Below are positions 27,133-36,214 of a stretch of 64,000 nucleotides of DNA, piece by piece (positions within the stretch are counted from its first letter, which is position 1; each line of letters starts with the position of its first letter). The position numbers were made by a program, and so were the translations under genes. Source of the DNA: Algoriphagus locisalis (lineage in GTDB: Bacteria > Bacteroidota > Bacteroidia > Cytophagales > Cyclobacteriaceae); assembly GCF_900116615.1 (NCBI RefSeq), contig NZ_FPBF01000009.1, positions 124,001 to 188,000 of the forward strand, written 5' to 3'. Below the pieces are notes generated by a model. That model made no database searches. It saw only the letters and a program-made list of their open reading frames with translations, and had not been told where the DNA came from.

Positions 27133-28272
27133 ATGACTTGGACTCAAGACCCATTTTATGTCAGTGGCATGCTTTGTATGTTCGTCTTACTTTGTGTTTG
27201 GTTGGCAAGGTTCAAAGGCTTTCAGACGATAGGTACACCGATTTTGGTGATCTTGGCAACTGCTATTGCGGCAAACCTAGGTGTCATTCCTACTGCGACA
27301 AATGGTAACCCAGTTTATACCGGTGTTTTTATGTACTTGGCTCCGATGGGGATTTTTATTGCATTGCTGGAGGTCAATCTCAAAAGCCTAAAAAAAGCAG
27401 GAGGACCTATCTTACTCATGTTTGGAATAGGGGGCCTTGGGACAATTGTCGGAGTTTTAGTTGCGTGGTTTATTGTTCAGCCTGCTTCTGAAATTGGCCC
27501 ACTAGCTCATGCGGTGGCGGGAATGTACACTGGAACCTATATAGGAGGTAGTATTAATTTCAATGCTGTAGCATTGAGTTATCATGTAAACGAAAATGCT
27601 GATTTATTTGCAGCTACCACGGTGGTGGATAATTTGATAGGTACTCCATGGATTATTGCTACATTGATTTTGCCCAAGTATTTACAGCGTTTCTTTCCAA
27701 GAAAAAAACTACTGCCAGCAGCTAGTGAAGTTCAAAAAGTTAAGGCTGAAGAATCAATTAGCATTGCTGGCTTGGCAAGTATAATTGGCTTAGCGTTTTT
27801 GGCCATGGCAGCTTCAAAGTTGGTTTTCCAGTATTACCCTCAAATCCCAGAAATTCTCACACTCACCACCATTGCGTTGATTCTAGCCCAGTTTTCCTTC
27901 ATAAAAAAGCTTTCCGGCAGTCATACCATAGGTTTTTTTCTAATTCTGCTTTTTCTGGCCACAATTGGGACTCTTTGTGACTTCAGTACGCTTTCAGGAC
28001 TTGGTGATCTTGCAGGTACACTTATTCTATTTGTTTCCATACTTGTGCTGATTCACGGCCTAGTGATTTTCGGAGTTGGGGCACTTTTCAAAATCGATTG
28101 GGATGTCATTGCAGTGGCCTCTCAGGCAAATGTGGGAGGGAATACAACAGCACTTGCTTCGGCAGAGAGTTTGAACCGACCGGATTTGCTAATTCCCGGA
28201 GTTTTGGTTGGGAGCTTGGGGAATGCTCTAGGAACTTATGTCGGATTTTTTATTGCAGGAATGCTTGGGTGA
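27133..28272 (+). CDS. DUF819 family membrane protein
   Basis: A 379-residue polytopic membrane protein with about ten hydrophobic segments. It fits the DUF819 (YjcL-like) family: YTGTYIGGSINFNAVALSYH in the first half and NVGGNTTALASAESLNRPDL near the end, two inverted-topology motifs suggesting a transporter fold. The substrate is unknown. It starts 8 bases after the aminotransferase stop, so it is likely co-transcribed, though a link to amino-sugar synthesis is not evident from the sequence. Confidence 0.88.
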   Translation: MTWTQDPFYVSGMLCMFVLLCVWLARFKGFQTIGTPILVILATAIAANLGVIPTATNGNPVYTGVFMYLAPMGIFIALLEVNLKSLKKAGGPILLMFGIGGLGTIVGVLVAWFIVQPASEIGPLAHAVAGMYTGTYIGGSINFNAVALSYHVNENADLFAATTVVDNLIGTPWIIATLILPKYLQRFFPRKKLLPAASEVQKVKAEESISIAGLASIIGLAFLAMAASKLVFQYYPQIPEILTLTTIALILAQFSFIKKLSGSHTIGFFLILLFLATIGTLCDFSTLSGLGDLAGTLILFVSILVLIHGLVIFGVGALFKIDWDVIAVASQANVGGNTTALASAESLNRPDLLIPGVLVGSLGNALGTYVGFFIAGMLG

Positions 28273-28321
28273 GTGAATTGAGTAAGAGCATATTCTAAAA
28301 CTTCTGGCCAAACTCTTGTTT

Positions 28322-28353
28322 TTTGATTTATGTCAAAATATTAACTACCTTAA
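28322..28353 (+). promoter_or_regulatory. Weak candidate promoter for the sigma factor gene
   Basis: TTTG (28322-28325) is followed after 20 bases by TACCTTAA (28346-28353), which agrees with TAnnTTTG at four of six fixed positions. Predicted leader is about 25 bases before the ATG at 28385. It would be a housekeeping promoter for the regulator of the following locus. Confidence 0.35.
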
Positions 28354-28384
28354 ATCTCGATTTTACTGAAATATAATTTCGAAA

Positions 28385-28975
28385 ATGGGGGATGATGTAA
28401 ATGTTTTGATGTCAAATAGCTCAAAAGGCACGAAAGATAAGCATGCGGATGATCGGGCTTTATGGTTGACCTTGTCCAATGGCAACAGCCTGGCTTTTTC
28501 CAGTCTTTATAACAGGTACGCTAATCCACTTTTTAATTACGGAATGCATATCTGTTACAATCGCGAGCTGGTCAAAGATTGTATCCAGGAACTTTTTGCC
28601 TGGCTATGGAAGAAAAGACATGAGCTATCCCCAGTGGATTCGGTCAAATATTATCTGTTTAAGTCTTTCAGAAATATCCTGATCAAGGCGATTAATCAAA
28701 GTAAAAAATTTACAGAAGAGCCTGATGAGCAACATTTTTTGACTCAAGAGCTGTCCAAGGAAGAGGAAATAATTGCCTTGGACAAGGAGAATTATCATAA
28801 AGAAAAAGTCACTAAAGCTTTGGGTAGAATATCCAAGAGGCAGCGTGAAATAGTGATTCTCCGCTTTTTCAACGAAATGAGCTATGCTGAAATTTCTTCC
28901 CTAATGGGAATCAGTACAGCTTCAGCTCATAATTTACTTTCTAAGGCTCTCCAAGCTATGAAAGTGATAATCTGA
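28385..28975 (+). CDS. FecI-like ECF RNA polymerase sigma factor (sigma-70 family)
   Basis: A 196-residue extracytoplasmic-function sigma factor. Region 2 (about 36-100) has FSSLYNRYANPLFNYG and the DCIQELFAWLWKKR segment; region 4 (about 135-190) has KRQREIVILRFFNEMSYAEI with a helix-turn-helix ending STASAHNLLSKALQAMK. It is followed by a FecR-type anti-sigma gene and an STN-domain SusC, so it very likely switches on the downstream outer-membrane and enzyme genes when the substrate is bound. No intact region 3, as expected for ECF factors. Confidence 0.93.
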   Translation: MGDDVNVLMSNSSKGTKDKHADDRALWLTLSNGNSLAFSSLYNRYANPLFNYGMHICYNRELVKDCIQELFAWLWKKRHELSPVDSVKYYLFKSFRNILIKAINQSKKFTEEPDEQHFLTQELSKEEEIIALDKENYHKEKVTKALGRISKRQREIVILRFFNEMSYAEISSLMGISTASAHNLLSKALQAMKVII

Positions 28976-29042
28976 GATCATACTAAAAGGTCTCATTTCG
29001 TTCGATTAAAAAAAAAAATCAAAAATTATGATGAGGTTTTGA

Positions 29043-29083
29043 CAGGCTCATACTCTTATAGGTATATACCAAATAAGAGCCTG
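29043..29083 (+). promoter_or_regulatory. Stable hairpin ending on the fecR GTG start codon
   Basis: CAGGCT (29043-29048) and AGCCTG (29078-29083) form the base of a hairpin that continues with TCTTAT/ATAAGA and a self-complementary GGTATATACC (29061-29070). The left arm carries a small bulge. The last G of the stem is the first base of the GTG start codon of the FecR gene, so the fold would cover the ribosome entry site. No T tract follows, so it is not a usual terminator. Confidence 0.55.
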
Positions 29084-30093
29084 TGAATTACCATCATCCC
29101 GATTATTCTGATTTTTCCATTGAGGATTACCTTGTAGATCCATTTTTTAAGGAGTGGGTACTCTATTCTACGCCCGAGCATGATGAGTTTTGGATGCGAT
29201 GGATCAAAGCGCACCCGGAAAAGTCCGCCTTGCTAGAAGAAGCCAGAAGTTTGGTTCTGTCGTTGGAAAATTCCAAAGAAGAAATGTCTCCAGAGGAATT
29301 AAAGGATGTTTGGTCCTTAATTCAGGAAGATGTGAATATGCCTCCAAAATCTCTAGAGACCTACAGGTCAAAAAAATACCGTTGGGCCGTAGCAGCAGGG
29401 GTTTCCTCTGTTTTGGCAGTCGCGACTTTGGTGTATTTACTTTTGCTTCCAAAGGAAATTGAATTTGTGACCGGGTTTGGCGAAACCCTCGAAATCACGT
29501 TGCCAGACAGTTCTACGGTGAAATTAAATTCTAACTCCAAGCTTACTTACCTGGACAATTGGGAGGGGCAAACAGCCCGGGAGATCGAGATTGAGGGAGA
29601 GGCATTTTTTAATGTGGTACATAAAGTAGATCATCAACCCTTCAGAGTGCTAAGTTCCCAAAATGTGACGATTGAGGTGCTAGGAACCGAATTCAATGTA
29701 TATAACCGGGCTGAGGAGACAGAAGTAATTCTCAACTCAGGTATGGTTACATTGAGCTTTCCTGTAAAGGAGAAGGAAGGCAAGATCGTCATGAATCCAG
29801 GTGATCTGGTGAAATTCAAAGACAATAAATTCAAGCGGGAAAGAGTGAATACTTCCCTTCACACCTCATGGAAAGACAATGTACTAAACCTCGAACAAAC
29901 AAGTCTCGCCGAAATGGTGAAAATGGCTCGGGACAATTATGGAGTCACCATCGACGTCGAGAACAAAGAAGCACTGGAGCTTACCGCCTCCGGTTCCATG
30001 CCCTTGACTGACTCGGACTCATTTCTACGACAGATCGCTTTGATCTTCAATGTGGAACTCACTAAAGAAAATAATAAGTACCTGATTAAATAA
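29083..30093 (+). CDS. FecR-type anti-sigma factor
   Basis: Inner-membrane regulator of the adjacent sigma factor, 336 residues from a GTG start. The cytoplasmic N-terminal part (1-100) should hold the sigma factor; a single membrane helix lies at about 101-123; the periplasmic FecR domain follows (about 128-225, with TLPDSSTVKLNSNSKLTY); and the C-terminal domain (about 270-336, SLAEMVKMARDNYGVTIDV) matches DUF4974, which contacts the STN domain of a TonB-dependent receptor. The start codon sits at the foot of a hairpin, so initiation may be controlled. The next ATG (29191) would remove much of the sigma-binding part. Confidence 0.93.
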   Translation: MNYHHPDYSDFSIEDYLVDPFFKEWVLYSTPEHDEFWMRWIKAHPEKSALLEEARSLVLSLENSKEEMSPEELKDVWSLIQEDVNMPPKSLETYRSKKYRWAVAAGVSSVLAVATLVYLLLLPKEIEFVTGFGETLEITLPDSSTVKLNSNSKLTYLDNWEGQTAREIEIEGEAFFNVVHKVDHQPFRVLSSQNVTIEVLGTEFNVYNRAEETEVILNSGMVTLSFPVKEKEGKIVMNPGDLVKFKDNKFKRERVNTSLHTSWKDNVLNLEQTSLAEMVKMARDNYGVTIDVENKEALELTASGSMPLTDSDSFLRQIALIFNVELTKENNKYLIK

Positions 30094-30136
30094 CCCAAAA
30101 TGTTCTATTCCCCAAATAACCTAAAAACCTCTAAGC

Positions 30137-33100
30137 ATGAAAAAGATCTTACTATTCATGTGTCTAGCCTGCTCGATCTCATGGGATGCGCTTCCGCAAA
30201 CCATAGATTTACTAGCGTCAGGACGGACTCTTAACCCTGCTGGAAACGCCAGCAAAAATTATGATGATTTACACAAAAGCCTGAGTAAGCTGGAGAAAGA
30301 CTTTAGTGTCTCCATCGCGTATCAGGATGAGTTGGTCCGGGAAAAGAAAATCCGGACAAAGACAGAATCTTTCGAATCTGTGGAGCAAGGTCTTACCTCA
30401 CTACTGCAAGGTACAGGCCTGAAGTATGAGAAAGCAGCTGAACGCTTTTACATAATCTCTCCAAAGAAAGCGAATACCAATACTTTACTCATTCCATCTG
30501 AATCAACACAGTTGAGTAAAATCTCCGCCGGACCATCCATGGCAAGTAACGCTAGGAAGGTGGCAGAACAATCCAAATCCCAGCTAAGAAGAATCGAAGT
30601 GGGAGGCAAAGTGACAGATGAGAATGGTCAAGGATTTCCAGGTGTAAACGTATTGCTGAAGGGGACCTCTGTAGGGGCTGTTACTGATGTGCAGGGCGAT
30701 TTTGTGATCAATGTAGCTGATGAGAATTCTGTTTTGGTTTTTTCATTCGTGGGATACATGGACCAGGAAGTGAGAGTTGGAAATCAGACTGTATTCACTA
30801 TTTCCATGCAGGTGGATGAAAGCAATCTGGAAGAAGTGGTGGTGACGGCTCTAGGCATCGAAAAGACGGCAAAAAGTCTTGGTTACGCTACTTCCACTGT
30901 GAAATCAGATGAGCTCACGATCAACCGAACTCCCAATGTAATGAATGCGCTGCAGGGAAAAGTAGCAGGTGTTTCCATCTCAGCTTTAGGGACGGGTCCT
31001 GGCGGAACTTCAAAAATCAGAATCCGTGGACAATCCTCGATTTCCGGTCAAAACAATCCGCTGATTGTAGTCAATGGTGTTCCGATTGATAACACCAATT
31101 TTGGATCTAAACCTGGAAACAATGCTTCCGATAGCAGTATAGGAACCCGTGGTGGCGGAAATACTTCCGATGGTGGAGATGGACTTTCCAGTATCAATCC
31201 TGATGATGTAGAGTCGATGACCATACTTAAAGGAGCTGCTGCTGCTGCGCTTTACGGTTCCCGTGCCAAAGACGGGGTGATCATGATCACCACTAAAAGC
31301 AAGAATGACACGAGAGGAATAGGAGTGACTTATAACCTCAATTATACCAATGAAGCCCCACTCGATTTTACTGATTACCAATATGAATATGGACAGGGTG
31401 AGCAAGGTGTAAGACCTACTACACCCAATCCAACTTCGGGGCAATGGTCTTTTGGTGAGAAATTCGAGCCAGGAATGACACAGATGCTTTTTGACGGAGT
31501 GACTGTTCCCTACGTACCAGTAAAAGGAATTATAAATGATTTCTTCCGGAATGGACAGAACGTAACTAACTCGATCACCTTAGCTACTTCTACAGAAAAA
31601 GGAGGTCTTAGCCTGTCTTTCTCTGACCTGAACAGTAAAGGGATTGTGCCTAACAATACGTATAACAGGAAGACGATCAATTTGGGATTTGGCTATGATC
31701 TGACGCCTAAATTCAGCTTCAGAGGTAACTTCAATTACTCTTTCGAAAAGAATACCAATCCTCCAAATATAGGCGAGCAGGACAATACCATTCCAGTTGC
31801 GCTCTATAACATGGCCAATTCTATGCCTCTGGATGTATTGAGGGACAATCGCTACGATGCAAATGGAAACGAAGCGGTCTATTCCAGATTCAGAAACAGG
31901 ACAAATCCTTATTTCACACTTTCTGATCAATTCCAGAATATCAAGCGGGACAGGATTTTCGGAAATGTAGCCTTGAAATACAAAATCAACGACTGGCTAT
32001 TTGTCCAAGGAAGAGTAGGACAGGATTATTGGTCTAGAGATCAGGATTACAACAACTTCCCAACAGGCCAAGCCTCAAGGGCTGCTGCTCCTGCAGGATT
32101 TGTGAACGGCGTGTACACACAAGATCAGCGGAGGTTCAGAGAGATCAATACAGATTTCCTCATCAATGCGAACAAGCAATTCGGAGATCTGAGCGTAAAT
32201 GCAAATTTCGGTGGTAATCACATGCAGCGCATGTCAGAACTAAATAGTGTACAGGTGACGGATTTCGTGGTAAGAGGTCTTTACACTGTCCAAAACGGCA
32301 GAGCTAAAGATCCACTTTATGATCTGAATGAGCGTGCTGTGAATTCCCTTTATGGATCTGCAGAATTCTCTTACAAAGATAAATTGTTTCTAACTGGAAC
32401 GGTCAGAAATGATTGGTTCTCCACTTTATCAGAAGCCAATAGAAGCATCATATATCCATCCGTATCTGCAAGCTGGGTCTTTTCTGAGAATTTTAATCCA
32501 ACCGGTTGGTTGAATTTCGGTAAGCTTAGAGCAGCCTATGCGGAAGTAGGATCCGATGCAGACGTGGGAGCCTATTCCAATGTGCTTTTCTACGGAATCA
32601 ATAATAACCTTTTTGGCGGTCAACCTGTAGGAGGGCCTATCGGAACGAATCTACCCAATCCGAACCTTCGCCCGATGCGGATAGGAGAAGCAGAAATTGG
32701 ATTAGAATTGAGCATGTTTCAAGGTAGAGTAAGCCTTGATATGGCAGCTTATAGAAAGTTGACTACCGATCAGATCGTAAGTGCACAGATTTCGGACGCT
32801 TCTGGCTTCGTGAACACCTCAATCAACAGTGGTCAAAGTGAAAACAAAGGAATCGAGATGCTCCTCACTTTAGTTCCTGTCGAGAATGATAAGTTTACTT
32901 GGGAGATTACTTCCAATGCAGCTTACAACAAAACCAAAGTACTAAGCCTACTCACAGATACTCCCGGAGAGCGGATTACAGTGGGAACCCACGTGTTCAA
33001 CGGAGAATTACGGCAGATCGTGGGAATGGAAATGGGGCAAGTTGCAGGTTTTGGCTATAGACGGGATGAGCAGGGAAGAAAGATTTTCGGTGCCAATGGA

Positions 33101-33667
33101 CTTCCGCTTCGTACTCCAGACCTTGTCAATTTCGGAAGTGCATTACCCAATTGGGTAGGAGGGATTAATAACTCCTTCAATTACAAAGGTGTGATGCTTT
33201 CTTTCCTAATCGATTTCAAACTTGGAAATGTCATGCTTTCAGGTACCAATTTCAACGCCACCCGACATGGGCTTCATAAGATGACTTTGGAAGGAAGAGA
33301 GGGCGGAGTAGTAGGTGATGGAGTAAATGAAGCAGGCGAAATTAATACTGTGGTTGCGCCAGTGCAATCGTATTGGGAAGTGGTTAGATCTCAGGCATTA
33401 GTGGAGCCAGTTGTTTATGACGGAGGTTATTGGAAGTTACGGCAAATTACCTTGGGCTATGACTTTACGAAGCATTTACCAGAAAACCAGCCTTTCCAAT
33501 CAGTGAAGCTGAATTTCGTAGCCAACAATGTCTTCATGATAAAGAAATGGGTTGACAATATCGACCCCGAATCCTTCGGATATTCATCGGATAACTTGGT
33601 TGGAATGGAGTCCACAGGCCTTCCATCTACCCGAGGTTTAGGTTTCAATCTGAATGTCAAATTTTAA
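30137..33667 (+). CDS. SusC/RagA-type TonB-linked outer-membrane receptor with STN domain
   Basis: A 1176-residue TonB-dependent transporter. In order: signal peptide (1-20), STN signalling domain (about 45-110), a carboxypeptidase-regulatory-like domain (about 154-230, GGKVTDENGQGFPGVNVLLK), the plug (about 235-390, with VVVTALGIEK and the KGAAAAALYGSRAKDGVI signature), and a 22-strand-type barrel to the end (RGLGFNLNVKF). The STN domain means it both imports its ligand and signals to the FecR protein encoded just upstream. Paired with SusD, it brings a ligand into the periplasm. The linked enzymes suggest a sugar acid or related ligand rather than a plain polysaccharide, since no glycoside hydrolase is in the locus. 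Confidence 0.95.
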   Translation: MKKILLFMCLACSISWDALPQTIDLLASGRTLNPAGNASKNYDDLHKSLSKLEKDFSVSIAYQDELVREKKIRTKTESFESVEQGLTSLLQGTGLKYEKAAERFYIISPKKANTNTLLIPSESTQLSKISAGPSMASNARKVAEQSKSQLRRIEVGGKVTDENGQGFPGVNVLLKGTSVGAVTDVQGDFVINVADENSVLVFSFVGYMDQEVRVGNQTVFTISMQVDESNLEEVVVTALGIEKTAKSLGYATSTVKSDELTINRTPNVMNALQGKVAGVSISALGTGPGGTSKIRIRGQSSISGQNNPLIVVNGVPIDNTNFGSKPGNNASDSSIGTRGGGNTSDGGDGLSSINPDDVESMTILKGAAAAALYGSRAKDGVIMITTKSKNDTRGIGVTYNLNYTNEAPLDFTDYQYEYGQGEQGVRPTTPNPTSGQWSFGEKFEPGMTQMLFDGVTVPYVPVKGIINDFFRNGQNVTNSITLATSTEKGGLSLSFSDLNSKGIVPNNTYNRKTINLGFGYDLTPKFSFRGNFNYSFEKNTNPPNIGEQDNTIPVALYNMANSMPLDVLRDNRYDANGNEAVYSRFRNRTNPYFTLSDQFQNIKRDRIFGNVALKYKINDWLFVQGRVGQDYWSRDQDYNNFPTGQASRAAAPAGFVNGVYTQDQRRFREINTDFLINANKQFGDLSVNANFGGNHMQRMSELNSVQVTDFVVRGLYTVQNGRAKDPLYDLNERAVNSLYGSAEFSYKDKLFLTGTVRNDWFSTLSEANRSIIYPSVSASWVFSENFNPTGWLNFGKLRAAYAEVGSDADVGAYSNVLFYGINNNLFGGQPVGGPIGTNLPNPNLRPMRIGEAEIGLELSMFQGRVSLDMAAYRKLTTDQIVSAQISDASGFVNTSINSGQSENKGIEMLLTLVPVENDKFTWEITSNAAYNKTKVLSLLTDTPGERITVGTHVFNGELRQIVGMEMGQVAGFGYRRDEQGRKIFGANGLPLRTPDLVNFGSALPNWVGGINNSFNYKGVMLSFLIDFKLGNVMLSGTNFNATRHGLHKMTLEGREGGVVGDGVNEAGEINTVVAPVQSYWEVVRSQALVEPVVYDGGYWKLRQITLGYDFTKHLPENQPFQSVKLNFVANNVFMIKKWVDNIDPESFGYSSDNLVGMESTGLPSTRGLGFNLNVKF

Positions 33668-33678
33668 CCCATCTAGCC

Positions 33679-35196
33679 ATGAAAAAGATAAATAAATACC
33701 TACTAATCATACTTGTGGTACTGTATTCATCGGCTTGCGATAGCAATTTCGACGAACTCAATACCAATAAAGTAAGTGCTACGGCGATTGATCCGGCATT
33801 TCAGTTAAATGCCGCAATCGTTGGCTGTGCCTACCCAAATGGAAGCTTAGTCTATGATATTGGGATAGTGCAGCAAATAGTCACTCCTAACTCCGGACTG
33901 GTATCCGGTGCCAATTACAACCAGGATAACAGAACTTTGACTCAGGAGCTCTGGCAGGGATATTACAGGAATGTGATTAAAAATACCAGTGATGTAATCA
34001 TACAAGTCCAAGATGATCCTGCCCGGGCTAATTTGAAGAATATGACCAGAATCATCCAGGCTTTTGCCTTTATGGTGTTGACAGATGATTATGGAAGCAT
34101 TCCCTATTTCCAAGGAGGAAAAGGCTATTCGGAACAGATTTACCTTCCTGCCTATGACTCCCAAGAGGCTATTTACGATGATTTAATCAATGAACTAACT
34201 GAAGCTACTGCTGCTTTGGATCCATCTGGGCCATTAGAGGCTGCTGATATTCTCTATGGCGGTGACCTGGACAAATGGAAGAATTTTGGTTATTCACTTC
34301 TTTTGAGAGCTGGAATGCGGCTGAGTGAAGTAAATCCGACCAAAGCTGCACAAGTGGTGCAGACTGCCGTGCAGGGTGGGGTTATTTTGACAAATGACGA
34401 AAATGCCAGAATCAACCATGATGCAAACTACACCAACCCAATCGGTAATTTTCTAAATGCGACTGAAGCTTCCAACTTCTACCTCACAAAGCCTTTCGTA
34501 GATTACCTGCGAAGCAATAATGATCCTCGACTTTCTGCCATTGCGGTCACTTATGTAGGAGCCAAATCAGGTCCAGAACAGACCGTGGCTAATCAAACCT
34601 ATGATGCAAGTGTTCATCAAGGATTGCCGATGGGAAATGATAATGCTGGTGCCGTAAGTGCAGCTTCAGCTCTGGGACTTGCCAGTTTTTATGAATTTGC
34701 GCAAGCAGATAGAAGACGGGTGACCAAAAATACTGCTCCGAACTTTCTTGTAACTGCTTCGCAAAATTACTTGCTAATGGCAGAAGCCAGAGAAAGAGGA
34801 TGGATCAGTAGCGGGACGGTAGAAGAGTATTACAATACCGGTGTGCGTGCACATATGGAGCAACTTGGTACAGTAGATGAAGCGTCAACTATTTCTACTT
34901 CGGAAATAAACCAATATCTCCAGCAAAACCCCTTTGACCAATCCATGGCATTGGAGCAGATCAACACGCAATATTGGGTTTCCAGTTTCCTGAATGGTCC
35001 TGAAGCATTTGCCAATTTCAGGAGATCCGGCTACCCGGAATTGACTCCAAATCCTTACCCAGGCAAAGAGGTGGAATTCATTAACCGATTAACTTATCCG
35101 AACTCTGAAATTTCTGTGAATTCAGTAAACGTCCAAGCAGCTATCTCTGCTCAAGGCGCGGACAATCTCGCAACCAAAGTTTGGTGGGACAAATAA
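33679..35196 (+). CDS. SusD/RagB family nutrient-binding lipoprotein
   Basis: Outer-membrane lipoprotein of 505 residues that caps the SusC barrel and binds the ligand. The lipobox is YSSAC (Cys20). TPR-like helices (about 80-250) include AFAFMVLTDDYGSIPY, and the C-terminal half has NYLLMAEARERGWIS and the WVSSFLNGPEAFANFRRSGYP region typical of the SusD-like type that ends in LATKVWWDK. It starts 11 bases after SusC and is followed by a strong terminator, which separates SusCD from the enzymes downstream. Confidence 0.94.
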   Translation: MKKINKYLLIILVVLYSSACDSNFDELNTNKVSATAIDPAFQLNAAIVGCAYPNGSLVYDIGIVQQIVTPNSGLVSGANYNQDNRTLTQELWQGYYRNVIKNTSDVIIQVQDDPARANLKNMTRIIQAFAFMVLTDDYGSIPYFQGGKGYSEQIYLPAYDSQEAIYDDLINELTEATAALDPSGPLEAADILYGGDLDKWKNFGYSLLLRAGMRLSEVNPTKAAQVVQTAVQGGVILTNDENARINHDANYTNPIGNFLNATEASNFYLTKPFVDYLRSNNDPRLSAIAVTYVGAKSGPEQTVANQTYDASVHQGLPMGNDNAGAVSAASALGLASFYEFAQADRRRVTKNTAPNFLVTASQNYLLMAEARERGWISSGTVEEYYNTGVRAHMEQLGTVDEASTISTSEINQYLQQNPFDQSMALEQINTQYWVSSFLNGPEAFANFRRSGYPELTPNPYPGKEVEFINRLTYPNSEISVNSVNVQAAISAQGADNLATKVWWDK

Positions 35197-35200
35197 AAAT

Positions 35201-35238
35201 AGAACCGAGTCTGGAAAATTCAGGCTCGGTTCTTTTTA
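35201..35238 (+). terminator. Rho-independent terminator after susD
   Basis: AGAACCGAG (35201-35209) pairs with CTCGGTTCT (35224-35232), extended by CTG/CAG inside, then five T. This is a strong hairpin directly after the SusD stop, so enzymes starting at 35258 need read-through or their own promoter. Confidence 0.9.
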
Positions 35239-35257
35239 ATTTTAGTTATATTCCAAA

Positions 35258-36190
35258 ATGAACAAAACCTATATAACCCTATTGCTTCTATTCTTTTTTG
35301 GAATAGATTCTTTTGCACAGCAAATTTCCAAAGAGGAAATGCTATTTCTCACCCAAGAATGGAAGGGAGAAAGATTTGAAGATGGTCGCCCTAAAGTGTC
35401 TGATGACCTACTGAGGCGTATGAAAATCGTGACTCATGATGAAGCCTGGGCTGTCATGAAAAATGCAGGCTACAAGTATCAATATGCTGAAGGCTGGGAA
35501 ATGATCAACCCGGACAGCATTATGGTAGGAAGGGCACTGACGGCTACGTTTATGCCAGGCAGGCCAGATATCCATGGGGCTATAGATGCCCGCGGAAAGG
35601 CTGAAGGAAAGAAAGGTCAGAATGTTTGGCCGGTGGATTTATTGGTAAAAGGAGATGTTTACGTCGCCGACCAATTTGGGATACACGATGGTGGGCCCAC
35701 TATCGGTGATAACGTAGGCAATGCGATTTTTGCCAATTCAGGCAATGGAATAGTTTACAACGGTGCGATCAGAGACATCGCAGGGCTGAAAGAAATCGGG
35801 GGCTTTACTTCCTACTATCGCAGCTATCATCCTTCTCATCACAATCAACCAAGAGATTTGAATACCATGTTGATAGGCATCAATAAGCCTACAAAAATTG
35901 GTCAAGCTACCGTGATGGCAGGTGATGTTGTCTTAGGACGAGATGGTGCGGTGTCTTTTATTCCTGCACATCTAGTCGAGCAAGTTGTGGTGACTTCTGA
36001 AGTTGTCCGGCTGAGAGATATGTTTGGACATGAGCGAATCCGTGAGGGAAAATACACCGCTGGTGATATCGATACGAGATGGTCTGATGAAATAGAAAAA
36101 GACTTTTCTCAATGGCTTGAATCCCATATCGACGAATTGCCAATAGCACGGGAGCAAATTCAAGAAATACTCAAAAACAGAACCTGGTAA
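35258..36190 (+). CDS. Exported RraA-family aldolase-like protein (copy 1)
   Basis: A 310-residue member of the RraA/HMG-aldolase family with a clear Sec signal peptide (1-20, cut after SFA). The core (about 100-260) has Asp151, Arg172 and Asp173 in IGDNVGN and NGAIRD, giving exactly the D-X20-R-D motif of family members with metal-dependent pyruvate-aldolase activity. This argues for an enzyme rather than an RNase E regulator. N- and C-terminal extensions make it longer than cytoplasmic RraA (about 160-230). It is followed 25 bases later by an enolase-superfamily gene, and the pair recurs at 37551-40063. Substrate unknown; cleavage of a 2-keto-3-deoxy or 4-hydroxy-2-oxo acid to pyruvate is inferred. 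Confidence 0.87.
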   Translation: MNKTYITLLLLFFFGIDSFAQQISKEEMLFLTQEWKGERFEDGRPKVSDDLLRRMKIVTHDEAWAVMKNAGYKYQYAEGWEMINPDSIMVGRALTATFMPGRPDIHGAIDARGKAEGKKGQNVWPVDLLVKGDVYVADQFGIHDGGPTIGDNVGNAIFANSGNGIVYNGAIRDIAGLKEIGGFTSYYRSYHPSHHNQPRDLNTMLIGINKPTKIGQATVMAGDVVLGRDGAVSFIPAHLVEQVVVTSEVVRLRDMFGHERIREGKYTAGDIDTRWSDEIEKDFSQWLESHIDELPIAREQIQEILKNRTW

Positions 36191-36214
36191 ACTATATCAA
36201 AACCTAAAAAACCT

